From assembly GCA_900469345.1 (NCBI GenBank), contig UBWZ01000008.1, positions 248,001 to 312,000 on the forward strand: a DNA stretch of 64,000 nt. Direction: 5' to 3'. Within the stretch, counting starts at the first letter, position 1. Each line of letters begins with the position of its first letter. A program made the position numbers and the translations under genes. The notes under the pieces are model-generated. The model had not been told where the DNA came from, searched no databases, and saw only the letters and a program-made list of their open reading frames with translations. This stretch comes from Hyphomicrobiales bacterium (GTDB lineage: Bacteria > Pseudomonadota > Alphaproteobacteria > Rhizobiales > Rhizobiaceae). Below are positions 1-7,822 of the stretch, in pieces.

Positions 1-1
1 C

Positions 2-394
2 CTCTACCTGAGGCTGACCGAGATTGCCTTTGTCGGCCGCTCGCTGACCCATGAGGGCGGCCAGAACCCGCTTGAACCCGCCATGCTGGGCTGCGCCGTC
101 CTGTCTGGTCCCAACCTGCAGAATTTCCGTGACGCCTACCAGAACCTGGCGCGAAAGGGAGCGGCGCGCGTCGTGCGCGACGTGGAGATGCTCGCCAAGG
201 CGGTGCATTATCTGCTGATCAACGAACCGGCACGCCGCAAGATGATGGATGCTGGACACGAAACCATGCAGGAAATGCGCGGCGCATTGGGCAAGACCGT
301 CAAGGCGCTGGAGCCCTATATCAATCCATTGACAGTGACGGCACGGCTGCAGCCGAAGCCCAAACACAAGCCCAAGGCCGCAGCAGTTCGATGA
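2..394 (+). CDS. waaA: 3-deoxy-D-manno-octulosonic acid transferase, C-terminal part (5' truncated by window)
   Basis: This is the C-terminal ~130 residues of the Kdo transferase that adds Kdo to lipid A at the inner membrane. The reading frame is open from base 2. The visible part has the family's sugar-nucleotide-binding block, 'FVGRSL' followed by 'GGQNPLEPA', about 12-25 residues into the fragment, then a typical helical tail and a basic, Lys/Pro-rich end. The stop codon overlaps the ATG of the next gene (ATGA), so the two genes are translationally coupled. The downstream lpxK supports a lipid A/Kdo assignment. The N-terminal half, with the membrane anchor and catalytic Glu, lies outside the window. 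Confidence 0.93.
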   Translation, partial: LYLRLTEIAFVGRSLTHEGGQNPLEPAMLGCAVLSGPNLQNFRDAYQNLARKGAARVVRDVEMLAKAVHYLLINEPARRKMMDAGHETMQEMRGALGKTVKALEPYINPLTVTARLQPKPKHKPKAAAVR

Positions 395-1119
395 GCGGAC
401 CGGACTGGAACGCCATCGTGGGCATCCTGTTCGACAAGGACGGCACCCTTCTGCGCTATGACGAAAGCTGGGGACCGGTAAACCGCGAGGCGGCGCGTAT
501 CGCCGCCGCCGGCGACGCCGACCTGGAACCGAGGCTGCTGATGGCGGCCGGCATGGACCCGGTCTCGGGACAGACGAGGGCAGACAGCCTCCTGGCCGCC
601 GGCAACGCCGCCGAGATCGCTGCCGGTTTCGTGGCCGCGGGTTCACCCCTGGATGTGGCCGAACTGACCCGGCGTCTCGACACGCTTTTCGTCCAGGCGG
701 CGGAATGGGCCGTTCCGGTGACCGACCTTGCCATTCTCTTCGCGCGCCTCAAGGCCCGTGGCCTCAAGCTCGGCGTCGCCTCCAGCGATAACGAGCAGTC
801 GATCCGCCAGACGGCCATCCGTTTCGGCTTCAGCGAGCATCTCGATTTCGTGGCGGGCTATGACAGCGGCCATGGCGTCAAGCCAGGCCCCGGCATGGTC
901 ACCGGTTTCTGCGCGGCGGTCGGCCTTTCGCCGTCGCAGGTAGCCATGGTGGGCGACAACAATCACGACATGCATATGGGGCTGGCGGCCGGAGTGGGGA
1001 TCAACGTCGCCGTCCTGACCGGAACAGGATCGCGCGAGACGCTGGCGCAAGCCGCGGACCTCTGCCTCGACGACATCACGGCACTGGAAGCTCTTCTTCC
1101 ACGCAGACAAGAGGCCTAG
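391..1119 (+). CDS. HAD-superfamily hydrolase (phosphoglycolate phosphatase-like)
   Basis: This 242-residue haloacid dehalogenase-type phosphatase has all four motifs. The nucleophile block 'FDKDGTLL' is near residue 14, motif II is 'GVASSDN' near 127, a Lys lies in 'GVKPGPGM' near 165, and the acidic motif '[12 protein letters not shown]' is near 187. A helical cap sits between motifs I and II, which is typical of small-molecule phosphatases of the Gph type. The substrate cannot be read from sequence. The gene starts inside the waaA stop codon (ATGA overlap) and ends 5 bases before lpxK, so it is co-transcribed with lipid A genes. A phospho-sugar substrate is possible, but that is inference. 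Confidence 0.85.
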   Translation: MSGPDWNAIVGILFDKDGTLLRYDESWGPVNREAARIAAAGDADLEPRLLMAAGMDPVSGQTRADSLLAAGNAAEIAAGFVAAGSPLDVAELTRRLDTLFVQAAEWAVPVTDLAILFARLKARGLKLGVASSDNEQSIRQTAIRFGFSEHLDFVAGYDSGHGVKPGPGMVTGFCAAVGLSPSQVAMVGDNNHDMHMGLAAGVGINVAVLTGTGSRETLAQAADLCLDDITALEALLPRRQEA

Positions 1120-1124
1120 GGGAG

Positions 1125-2159
1125 ATGGTATCTGAGGCGCCGCCCTTCTGGTGGACGAAGGCCGGCTGGCAGGCCTGGGCACTGTCGCCGTTCTCTCTTG
1201 TGTACGGACGGATCGCCGGTCGGAGGATGGCGCGGGCGCGGCGGGCGCAGGTGCCCGTTCCGGTCCTTTGCGTCGGCAATTTCACCGTCGGGGGCGCCGG
1301 CAAGACGCCGACGGCGCTCGCCATTGCCCGCGCTGCCAGACAGAAGGGCCTGAAGCCCGGCTTCCTCACCCGCGGCTACGGCGGCTCGCTCGACGTCACG
1401 ACGCTGGTCGATCCGGGGCACCACCGGGCCGATGCCGTCGGCGACGAGGCCCTGCTTCTGGCGCGCGAGGCGCCGACCGTCATTTCCCGCGGGCGGGTCG
1501 AAGGCGCCCGCCGTCTCGTGACGGAAGGGCTGGACCTCATCATCATGGATGACGGCTTCCAGAGCGCGCGGCTGGAACTGGATTTCGCGCTGGTGGTGAT
1601 CGATACGCGACGCGGCATCGGCAACGGCCACATGGTGCCGGGCGGGCCGGTGCGGGCGCCGATCCGCGAGCAGATGCGCCAGCTCTCCGCGATCCTCAAG
1701 GTCGGCGACGAAGCCGCCGCCGATCCGCTCGTGCGCCAGGCCGCCCGGGCAGGCAAGCAGATCTATGTCGCGACCTTGCGCCCGCGCCAGGGCCAGTCGC
1801 TTGCCGGCAAAAGCGTGCTCGCCTTCACCGGCATCGCTGACCCGGAAAAGTTTTATCGCACCGTCAGGACCGTCGGCGGCCTCGTCGCTGACACGCGGTC
1901 CTTTCCGGACCACCATTTCTTCAGCGACGACGAGATGCAGAGCCTCGTCGACGACGCCGCCCGCCAGGGCCTCAGCCTCGTGACGACGTCCAAGGATGCC
2001 GCACGGCTTGCTGGCCGCCACGGGAGCGCCGAGACGCTGCTGGCAAACGTGACGGTCGTCGAGGTGGATATGGTGTTCGACGATCACCAGGCGCCGGGCA
2101 AGATCATCGACACGGCGTTTCAAAACTTTCGCCGCCGCCGGCTCCGGAAGACCGCCTGA
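1125..2159 (+). CDS. lpxK: tetraacyldisaccharide 4'-kinase
   Basis: LpxK phosphorylates the 4' position of the lipid A precursor at the cytoplasmic face of the inner membrane. The 344-residue protein has the expected N-terminal 'APPFWW' start, the membrane-associating segment '[12 protein letters not shown]', and the P-loop-like '[13 protein letters not shown]' at about residues 49-61. 'RGYGG' and 'DDGFQ' are further family landmarks at about residues 85-145. The length is normal. It follows the HAD gene by 5 bases. A GGGGAG sequence abuts the ATG, and an AGAGG lies about 11 bases upstream and may serve as the ribosome-binding site. Basic residues end the protein. Confidence 0.96.
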   Translation: MVSEAPPFWWTKAGWQAWALSPFSLVYGRIAGRRMARARRAQVPVPVLCVGNFTVGGAGKTPTALAIARAARQKGLKPGFLTRGYGGSLDVTTLVDPGHHRADAVGDEALLLAREAPTVISRGRVEGARRLVTEGLDLIIMDDGFQSARLELDFALVVIDTRRGIGNGHMVPGGPVRAPIREQMRQLSAILKVGDEAAADPLVRQAARAGKQIYVATLRPRQGQSLAGKSVLAFTGIADPEKFYRTVRTVGGLVADTRSFPDHHFFSDDEMQSLVDDAARQGLSLVTTSKDAARLAGRHGSAETLLANVTVVEVDMVFDDHQAPGKIIDTAFQNFRRRRLRKTA

Positions 2160-2167
2160 GCGTTGCG

Positions 2168-2401
2168 TCAGGCACGCGCCTGGTTTGGCAGCGCGCCGGC
2201 GCGCTTGTCCGCTTCCAGGGCGGTGGCGCAATCCGCATAGGGCTCCTGCCGCAGGACGCTCCAGTATTTCAGTTCATCGACGGGAATCTGCACGCCGGTC
2301 AGCGCGCACACGACGTAGGAACCCGCCGTCAGGATCTGGAAATCCCCGTCGAGATACCGGATTTTCGCCTCGCGGTAGCCGCTTCCTTCAAACCGGTTCA
2401 T
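2168..2401 (-). CDS. DUF2093 family protein
   Basis: This small (77-residue) protein is of the DUF2093 type, recognised by 'ARYLDGDF'-like spacing (here 'IRYLDGDFQILTAGSYVVCA'), the segment 'LTGVQIPVDELKYWSV' and 'ECAT'-like C-terminal features. Its function is unknown. It is frequently next to lpxK in Rhizobiales, as here. The start was set at the ATG giving MNRFEGSGYR, because a GGAG lies 8 bases upstream. An in-frame ATG 24 bases further upstream has no clear ribosome-binding site. It is convergent with lpxK, with 8 bases between the stops, and lies on the same strand as mutL, 65 bases downstream of it. Confidence 0.8.
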   Translation of the reverse strand: MNRFEGSGYREAKIRYLDGDFQILTAGSYVVCALTGVQIPVDELKYWSVLRQEPYADCATALEADKRAGALPNQARA

Positions 2402-2466
2402 CTTGGGTCTCCTGCGGAAGATCATCCCAACGCTTTAGAGCGAGAGCGGTGCGATTTCCAGCCTTT

Positions 2467-4281
2467 TCAGCTGCGGCCGAACAGCCGCTCGATATCCGAC
2501 AGCTTGAGCTCGATATAGGTGGGGCGGCCGTGGTTGCAGGTGCCGGATCCCGGCGTCGCCTCCATCTCCCGCAGCAGGGCGTTCATCTCCTCCGGCCGCA
2601 GCCGCCGGCCGGACCGCACCGAGCCGTGGCAGGCCATGGTCGCCGCCACGTATTCGAGCTTGCCACGCAGCCCGCCGGCGGTATTCCACTCCGAAACCTC
2701 GTCCGCAAGGTCGCGCACCAGCGCTGTAGCATCGACTTCGCCAAGCATGGCCGGCGTTTCCCGAACGGCGATCGCGCCCGGCCCGAACCGTTCGACGGCA
2801 AGCCCCAGCCGGTCGAGTTCCCTGGCATGGCTCATCAGCCGGTCGCATTCCTCTTCCGGTAGGTCGACGATCTCGGGGATCAGCAGCGCCTGGGAGGGAA
2901 GGCGGTCCGCCTCGAGTGCCTTTCGCAGTGCCTCGTAGACGAGGCGTTCATGCGCGGCGTGCTGGTCGACGATCACCAGACCGTCTCCTGTCTGCGCCAC
3001 GATATAGTTCTCGTGCACCTGCGCCCGCGCGGCGCCCAGCCGGAACCGGGAAATGTCCTCGGGCAAAGGCGCCGTATCGGTCGATCGGTCTGCACGCGCG
3101 GTCGGTACGCTGAGGACGTCGAAACCCTGCTGTCGGCTTTCGGAAAAATCGTAGGCGCTTCCCGGCTCGAGCGGTCTCGACGGCGAGCTTGCGGCAGCCC
3201 ATGGCGTGCGGTGCGCGGCCGGCTGCGATGGCGGATGCGAAAAGCCGGGGCGAAAGGCGCGCATTAGCCCGGAAGTTCCAGTCGTCGCCGCCCGGTCGCC
3301 CTCGCGATGCAGGGCCTCGCGGATGGCGCCGACGATCAATCCGCGTACCAGCCCGGGATCGCGGAAACGCACGTCCGCCTTGGCGGGATGTACGTTGACG
3401 TCCACCAGCGCCGGGTCAAGCGTCAGCGAAAGCACGGCCACCGGGTAGCGCCCGGCGGGAATGCGCTCGGCATAGGCGCCGCGGATGGCGGAAAGGATCA
3501 GCTTGTCCTGCACCGGCCGGCCATTCACGAATGCGTACTGGTGCGCGGAGTTGCCGCGGTGAAAGGTGGGGACGCCCACATGGCCGCGCAGCGTCACATC
3601 CTCGCGGGCCGCATCGATCGCGATCGCGTTGTCCGGAAATTCGTCACCGAGCACCTGGGCGATCCGGTTGAGGGGGTCGCCGCCGGCTGCGGGAAAGTCC
3701 AGGGTCGAGCGATCCGAGCCGGACAGCACGAACCGGATTTCCGGGAAGGCGATCGCCATCCGCTTCACCACTTCGGTGATGGCGCCGGCCTCCGCCCTTT
3801 CGGTCTTCAGGAATTTCAGCCGGGCCGGGGTCGCAAAGAAGATGTCGCGCACTTCCACGACCGTGCCCGTATTGGCCGGAGCCGGTCGCACGCCGCTGCT
3901 CTTGCCGCCTGTCACGGCCACCTGCGCGCCCTCCGTTTCGCCGGGTCGCCGACTGGTGATCGTCAGCTTTGCGACCGAGCCGATCGACGGCAGCGCCTCG
4001 CCGCGAAAGCCGAGCGTCCTGATATCGTCGAGCGTATCCGAGATCTTCGAGGTGCAGTGGCGCCGAATGGCGAGCTCCAGATCGCCCGCCGTCATCCCCG
4101 CGCCGTTGTCCGTGATGCGGATCAGGCTCTTGCCGCCGCCGCCGGTCGCGATCTCGATCCTGGTCGCGCCCGCGTCGATGGCGTTTTCGATCAGTTCCTT
4201 TGCGGCACTCGCGGGACGCTCGATGACTTCCCCGGCGGCAATCTGGTTGATGAGTGTTTCGGGCAGCTGCTTGACGTACAT
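2467..4281 (-). CDS. mutL: DNA mismatch repair protein MutL
   Basis: MutL couples mismatch recognition by MutS to strand removal. The 604-residue protein has the GHKL ATPase N-terminus with '[28 protein letters not shown]' (residues ~12-39), 'DNGAGM', and '[12 protein letters not shown]'. A variable, Pro/Ser-rich linker follows at ~330-400. The dimerisation domain then carries DQHA-x2-E-x4-E near residue 440, 'ACHGSVRSG', and 'CNHGRP' near 583. The DQHAx2Ex4E motif marks MutL proteins with latent endonuclease activity, as in organisms lacking MutH. The start ATG has a GGAG 9 bases upstream. Confidence 0.97.
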   Translation of the reverse strand: MYVKQLPETLINQIAAGEVIERPASAAKELIENAIDAGATRIEIATGGGGKSLIRITDNGAGMTAGDLELAIRRHCTSKISDTLDDIRTLGFRGEALPSIGSVAKLTITSRRPGETEGAQVAVTGGKSSGVRPAPANTGTVVEVRDIFFATPARLKFLKTERAEAGAITEVVKRMAIAFPEIRFVLSGSDRSTLDFPAAGGDPLNRIAQVLGDEFPDNAIAIDAAREDVTLRGHVGVPTFHRGNSAHQYAFVNGRPVQDKLILSAIRGAYAERIPAGRYPVAVLSLTLDPALVDVNVHPAKADVRFRDPGLVRGLIVGAIREALHREGDRAATTGTSGLMRAFRPGFSHPPSQPAAHRTPWAAASSPSRPLEPGSAYDFSESRQQGFDVLSVPTARADRSTDTAPLPEDISRFRLGAARAQVHENYIVAQTGDGLVIVDQHAAHERLVYEALRKALEADRLPSQALLIPEIVDLPEEECDRLMSHARELDRLGLAVERFGPGAIAVRETPAMLGEVDATALVRDLADEVSEWNTAGGLRGKLEYVAATMACHGSVRSGRRLRPEEMNALLREMEATPGSGTCNHGRPTYIELKLSDIERLFGRS

Positions 4282-4611
4282 GGTGGCATTCTCCGGGATT
4301 TGCGCCGGGATGGAAAGGCGGGCGACGGGGTTCTCCCCGGCCTTTCGCGGGACGCCGCATTAATCCGGCGTTAAGGTAACAAGCCTATTTTGGTGTTGTT
4401 GTGGATGAACCCGGGGGAGCCATGCTCCCCGCGACAAGGCGACGTGGCGGCCGGCTGGGCACCGTCACTCCAGACTTGCCTGTCGTTGAGAACTTGCAGC
4501 CAGCATGTTTCCAAAACTGTCTTCACGAGCCGAGGATTGAGCGCCGGTTGACGAGCACCGGCCCGAACAGTGTTCCAGGAAACGCCATCGAGGCATGCGG
4601 GAGTTTCATCC
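4282..4611. other. divergent intergenic region between mutL and the PAS/receiver gene
   Basis: These 330 bases hold no convincing gene. They contain two hairpins: GGGG-TTCT-CCCC just upstream of mutL (within 4333-4346), and a perfect 7-bp stem with a CAT loop at 4414-4430. Neither has a T-tract, so I do not call terminators. Both divergent promoters must lie here. A TTGACG near 4548 could be a -35 element for the rightward gene, but no clear -10 follows it. Confidence 0.4.
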
Positions 4612-6276
4612 ATGGATGATTTGGCGTCGGCGGACCCGAACATTCAGGCGACTTTGCTGGAAGTGATCTCCGAAGGGATCTCCGGGGCGATCCTCGTCTA
4701 CGACAAGAACGACCAGATTTTGTTTGCGAGCCAGCAGATCCTGTCGCTCATGCCTGTGCCCAAGCACGTGCTCGCGCCCGGTACTCGGCTTCGGGATTTT
4801 CTCGGCGCCTTGTACGACGAAGGCGCCCGCGCCCTGTCCGATCCCGGCGCGCGCCGCCCGGGCGGTCGCGAAGACTGGATCGCCGAGCAGATCGCCACCC
4901 TTTGGAAGGAAAAAGCCGAGTTCATCGAGCGCCGCGGCACCGACCGCTGGATCAGCTTCGTCAAGCGGCGCCTGTCGTCCGGCCATGGCGTCTGCATCAT
5001 GCGGGACGTCTCCGACCAGAAGAAGCGTGAGGAAAAGTGGCGCGCCGACCTAGAGCGCGTCCAGGTGACCGAAGAGGTGCTGGATAATCTTCCCTTCACC
5101 GTCACGGTCAAGGACAGCGGCCATACCTTCGTTGCCGTGAACAAGGCTGCCTGCCGTTTTCACGACAGGTCGGCTGAATCCATCCTCGGCAAGCAGGGCC
5201 AGGATTTCCAGCCGATCGAGCTGCGCGAGCGCCTGGAGGCGATCAACAGCCACGTGATCGAAACTGGCGACCTGCTGCAACTGCCCGAACGCCTGACCCG
5301 CGCCGATGGCTCCCAGTCGATCGTCGTCGCCAACAAGTTCCGCATCGGCAAGCCCGGCCGCTACTATGTGGTCACCACCATGCAGGACCTGACCCGGTTT
5401 CTTACGGTCAGCAGCACCGGTGAAATGAAACCCGCAATGCCTTGGGACGATTTCATCTCTCTCAGCCTGCGCAAGGGTGAGAAGGACAGGCAGGACGCGG
5501 CTCAAGGTTTGGCGGGTCTCGAGAACCGCAAGGTCCTCGTCTGTTCGGCCGATCAGGACTTCGAGCAGCATGCCCTGGCGGCGCTTGCCGGCCTCGACAT
5601 CGACACGTCCTCCGTTTCCAGTGCCGACGAACTTACGCTCTTCCTCCATCTCGCAGCGGAAGCGGAGATCGCGGTGGATCTCGTCGTCACCGATACCCGC
5701 CTCGACGGCGCCTGTGGCGAGGTAGCCGCGGCCCACGGCATCCCGGTCCTGCCGGTCGGCTCCAGCGATCTCGGCACCACCTTCCTGGAGGCTGTTTGCG
5801 ACCGCCTTTCGACCCGCGACGGAGAGGATCTGACCTCCACGGTGCCCGATGGTTGGGAGATCATCGAGGAGGGCAGGGACGGGGCCATCGACGTGCTGGT
5901 TGCCGAAGACAACGAGGTCAACCAGATCGTCTTTTCGCAGATCCTCGAGGGCCTCGGCTATCGCTATGCGATCGCGACGGACGGCGAGCAGGCCGTGCAG
6001 CTGTTTCAGGACTGCGCGCCGCAGATGGTCCTGATGGACATCACGCTGCCGCTGATGAATGGCTTCGAGGCCGCGACCGCGATCCGCTCGCTTGAAAACG
6101 AAGGCGAGCGGGTCCCGATCGTCGGCGTGCTGGCCCAGGCCTTCGACCGTGACCGCGACGAGTGCTTCAACTGCGGCATGGACGATGTCATCCTCAAGCC
6201 AATCAGCCCGGAGACGCTGCAGGCGGTCTTTGCGCGCTTCCTCCCAAACGATCGGCGCAGTGCAACGCTGGGCTGA
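4612..6276 (+). CDS. PAS-PAS-receiver-receiver signalling protein without kinase core
   Basis: The protein has 554 residues. Residues ~15-135 and ~150-265 resemble PAS sensor domains; the first carries 'SEGISGAILVYDKNDQILFASQ'. Residues ~300-390 look like a receiver with 'VVTDTRLDG'. The last ~125 residues are a full CheY-like receiver with acidic pair E432/D433, phospho-acceptor D476 in 'LMDITLP' and K529 in 'LKP'. The usual switch Thr/Ser is replaced ('VGVLAQA'). No HisKA or HATPase domain lies between, although this architecture is typical of hybrid kinases. The ATG at 4612 follows a GGGAG; an ATG at 4570 is also in frame. Signal input and output are unknown. It precedes the GGDEF-EAL gene by 93 bases. 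Confidence 0.8.
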   Translation: MDDLASADPNIQATLLEVISEGISGAILVYDKNDQILFASQQILSLMPVPKHVLAPGTRLRDFLGALYDEGARALSDPGARRPGGREDWIAEQIATLWKEKAEFIERRGTDRWISFVKRRLSSGHGVCIMRDVSDQKKREEKWRADLERVQVTEEVLDNLPFTVTVKDSGHTFVAVNKAACRFHDRSAESILGKQGQDFQPIELRERLEAINSHVIETGDLLQLPERLTRADGSQSIVVANKFRIGKPGRYYVVTTMQDLTRFLTVSSTGEMKPAMPWDDFISLSLRKGEKDRQDAAQGLAGLENRKVLVCSADQDFEQHALAALAGLDIDTSSVSSADELTLFLHLAAEAEIAVDLVVTDTRLDGACGEVAAAHGIPVLPVGSSDLGTTFLEAVCDRLSTRDGEDLTSTVPDGWEIIEEGRDGAIDVLVAEDNEVNQIVFSQILEGLGYRYAIATDGEQAVQLFQDCAPQMVLMDITLPLMNGFEAATAIRSLENEGERVPIVGVLAQAFDRDRDECFNCGMDDVILKPISPETLQAVFARFLPNDRRSATLG

Positions 6277-6369
6277 CAAGCGCTCCCCCTTGAACTTGCA
6301 CGAGAGCTCCAAGGTTTCTTAATCTTTCTGCCGCACTCTTCCCGATATTGCGGTTTATCAGGTTCTTGA

Positions 6370-7725
6370 ATGACGATTGCGGGAAACCAGTGGCCTCAGG
6401 TCAGCCAGAATGAACTGAAGGCCATGGCCTACAGCGATCCGCTGACGGGGTTGGGAAATCGCTACCGGCTGCGCGACAAGGTCCGGCTTCTGGCCGCCGA
6501 GCGAGCATCCGATCCGGCCCCCTTCACCATCTGCATCGCCAACCTCGACGGCTTCAAGCCCATCAATGACCTGTTCGGCGCCGAGGCCGGCGATGAGATC
6601 CTTTGCCAGGTCGCGCACCGGCTGAAAGCCTGCATCCCTGACGGCGCGACGGTTACCCGCCATGAGGGCGACGAATTCGCCTTCATCCTGCCGCTGGTCT
6701 TCGAGCGCAACGGTGCCGAACGCATCGGCCAGATGATGAAGGACGTGCTCTCTGCGCCCTACGATCTGGGCGACCGCAATGTCCGCCTGTCCGCATCCTT
6801 CGGCTTTGCCATCTATCCTTTTGCTGGCGAGGAATTCGAAGAGCTGCTGAAAAGCGCCGAGACCGCGCTCTATCGGTCCAAGCGGCGGGGACGGGGACAG
6901 ATTACCGTCTATTCGCGCGAGATCGCCCAGGAGATGAAGCGCGCGACCCAGCTGGAGCAGGCGTTGCGCAACGCCATCATCAACGATGCGGTCGACGTGC
7001 ATTTTCAACCGATCGTGCGCCTGAGCGACGGTGCCCCGGTCGGTTTCGAGGCGCTCGCCCGTTGGAACGATCCAGATCTCGGCTTCGTGTCGCCGGCGGT
7101 CTTCGTGCCCTTGGCCGAGGAACGCGGTTTCATCGATGCGCTCTCCGACACGCTGCTGCGCAAGGCCGCGGAAGCGGCGCTCGTGTGGCCGCGAGAACTC
7201 TTCCTGTCTTTCAACCTCTCCTCCGCGCAGCTGATGGATCCGTCGACCACCGAGACGACGCTCGCGACACTCGCCCGTGTCGGGCTCGATCCCCATCGGC
7301 TGGAGCTTGAAATTACCGAAACGGCGGTGATGACCTCGGCCGATACGGCCGGCCGCATCGTCAACGATCTGCGGCAGGCCGGCGTGCGCATCTCACTCGA
7401 CGATTTTGGCACCGGACAGTCGAGCCTCGGCCGGCTGCGCGACTTTACCTTCGACAAGGTCAAGATCGATCAGGCCTTCATCTCGCGCATCACCTCCGAC
7501 CGGGCGTCCGAGCATATCGTCAAGGCGATCATCACCATGTGCCAGGGCCTCGACCTGGACGTGGTCGCCGAAGGCATCGAGCACGTCGCCGATGCGGAAA
7601 AGCTGAAGGCGCTCGGTTGCGGCATGGGCCAGGGCTATTATTACGGCCGACCCGTCGATGGCCCCGCTACCCGCCGCTACCTCCAGGAGCACTACCGGGA
7701 CTTCATGATGATCGAGCGTTCCTGA
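6370..7725 (+). CDS. GGDEF-EAL protein with degenerate GGDEF site (probable c-di-GMP phosphodiesterase)
   Basis: This 451-residue cytosolic protein has a GGDEF domain (~residues 15-175) followed by an EAL domain (~190-445). The diguanylate cyclase signature reads E99-G-D-E-F instead of G-G-D/E-E-F, so cyclase activity is doubtful. The EAL domain looks catalytically complete: E227-A-L, 'NLSSAQL', 'ELEITET', 'DDFGTGQSS', 'KIDQAF' and 'VVAEGIE' are all present. The expected activity is hydrolysis of c-di-GMP, with the GGDEF domain possibly binding GTP as a regulator. There is no membrane segment or PAS domain. The upstream PAS/receiver protein, 93 bases away on the same strand, is a plausible partner. 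Confidence 0.9.
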   Translation: MTIAGNQWPQVSQNELKAMAYSDPLTGLGNRYRLRDKVRLLAAERASDPAPFTICIANLDGFKPINDLFGAEAGDEILCQVAHRLKACIPDGATVTRHEGDEFAFILPLVFERNGAERIGQMMKDVLSAPYDLGDRNVRLSASFGFAIYPFAGEEFEELLKSAETALYRSKRRGRGQITVYSREIAQEMKRATQLEQALRNAIINDAVDVHFQPIVRLSDGAPVGFEALARWNDPDLGFVSPAVFVPLAEERGFIDALSDTLLRKAAEAALVWPRELFLSFNLSSAQLMDPSTTETTLATLARVGLDPHRLELEITETAVMTSADTAGRIVNDLRQAGVRISLDDFGTGQSSLGRLRDFTFDKVKIDQAFISRITSDRASEHIVKAIITMCQGLDLDVVAEGIEHVADAEKLKALGCGMGQGYYYGRPVDGPATRRYLQEHYRDFMMIERS

Positions 7726-7763
7726 GACGGCGCTTCCCGGACAGGATGCGGCGCGTCTGGTTG

Positions 7764-7779
7764 TCGCCAAGCTTGGCGA
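7764..7779. promoter_or_regulatory. 16-bp perfect palindrome upstream of flavin oxidoreductase
   Basis: TCGCCAAGCTTGGCGA is a perfect inverted repeat. It ends 43 bases before the ATG of the flavin oxidoreductase and starts 39 bases after the GGDEF-EAL stop. No T-run follows, so it does not look like an intrinsic terminator. Its position suits a repressor operator, but the cognate regulator is unknown. Confidence 0.4.
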
Positions 7780-7822
7780 GCCTGCGCAATGATGGCACTC
7801 CCTCCAGACTGCGGAGACAGCC

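Noticed and set aside
1116..2231. Long open frame opposite lpxK
   Set aside because: It lies antisense to a clear, full-length lpxK in a GC-rich genome, has no recognisable domain and is Arg/His/Gly-rich in the way shadow frames are.
4414..4430. 7-bp hairpin in the mutL upstream region as a terminator
   Set aside because: No T-run on either strand and no gene end nearby.
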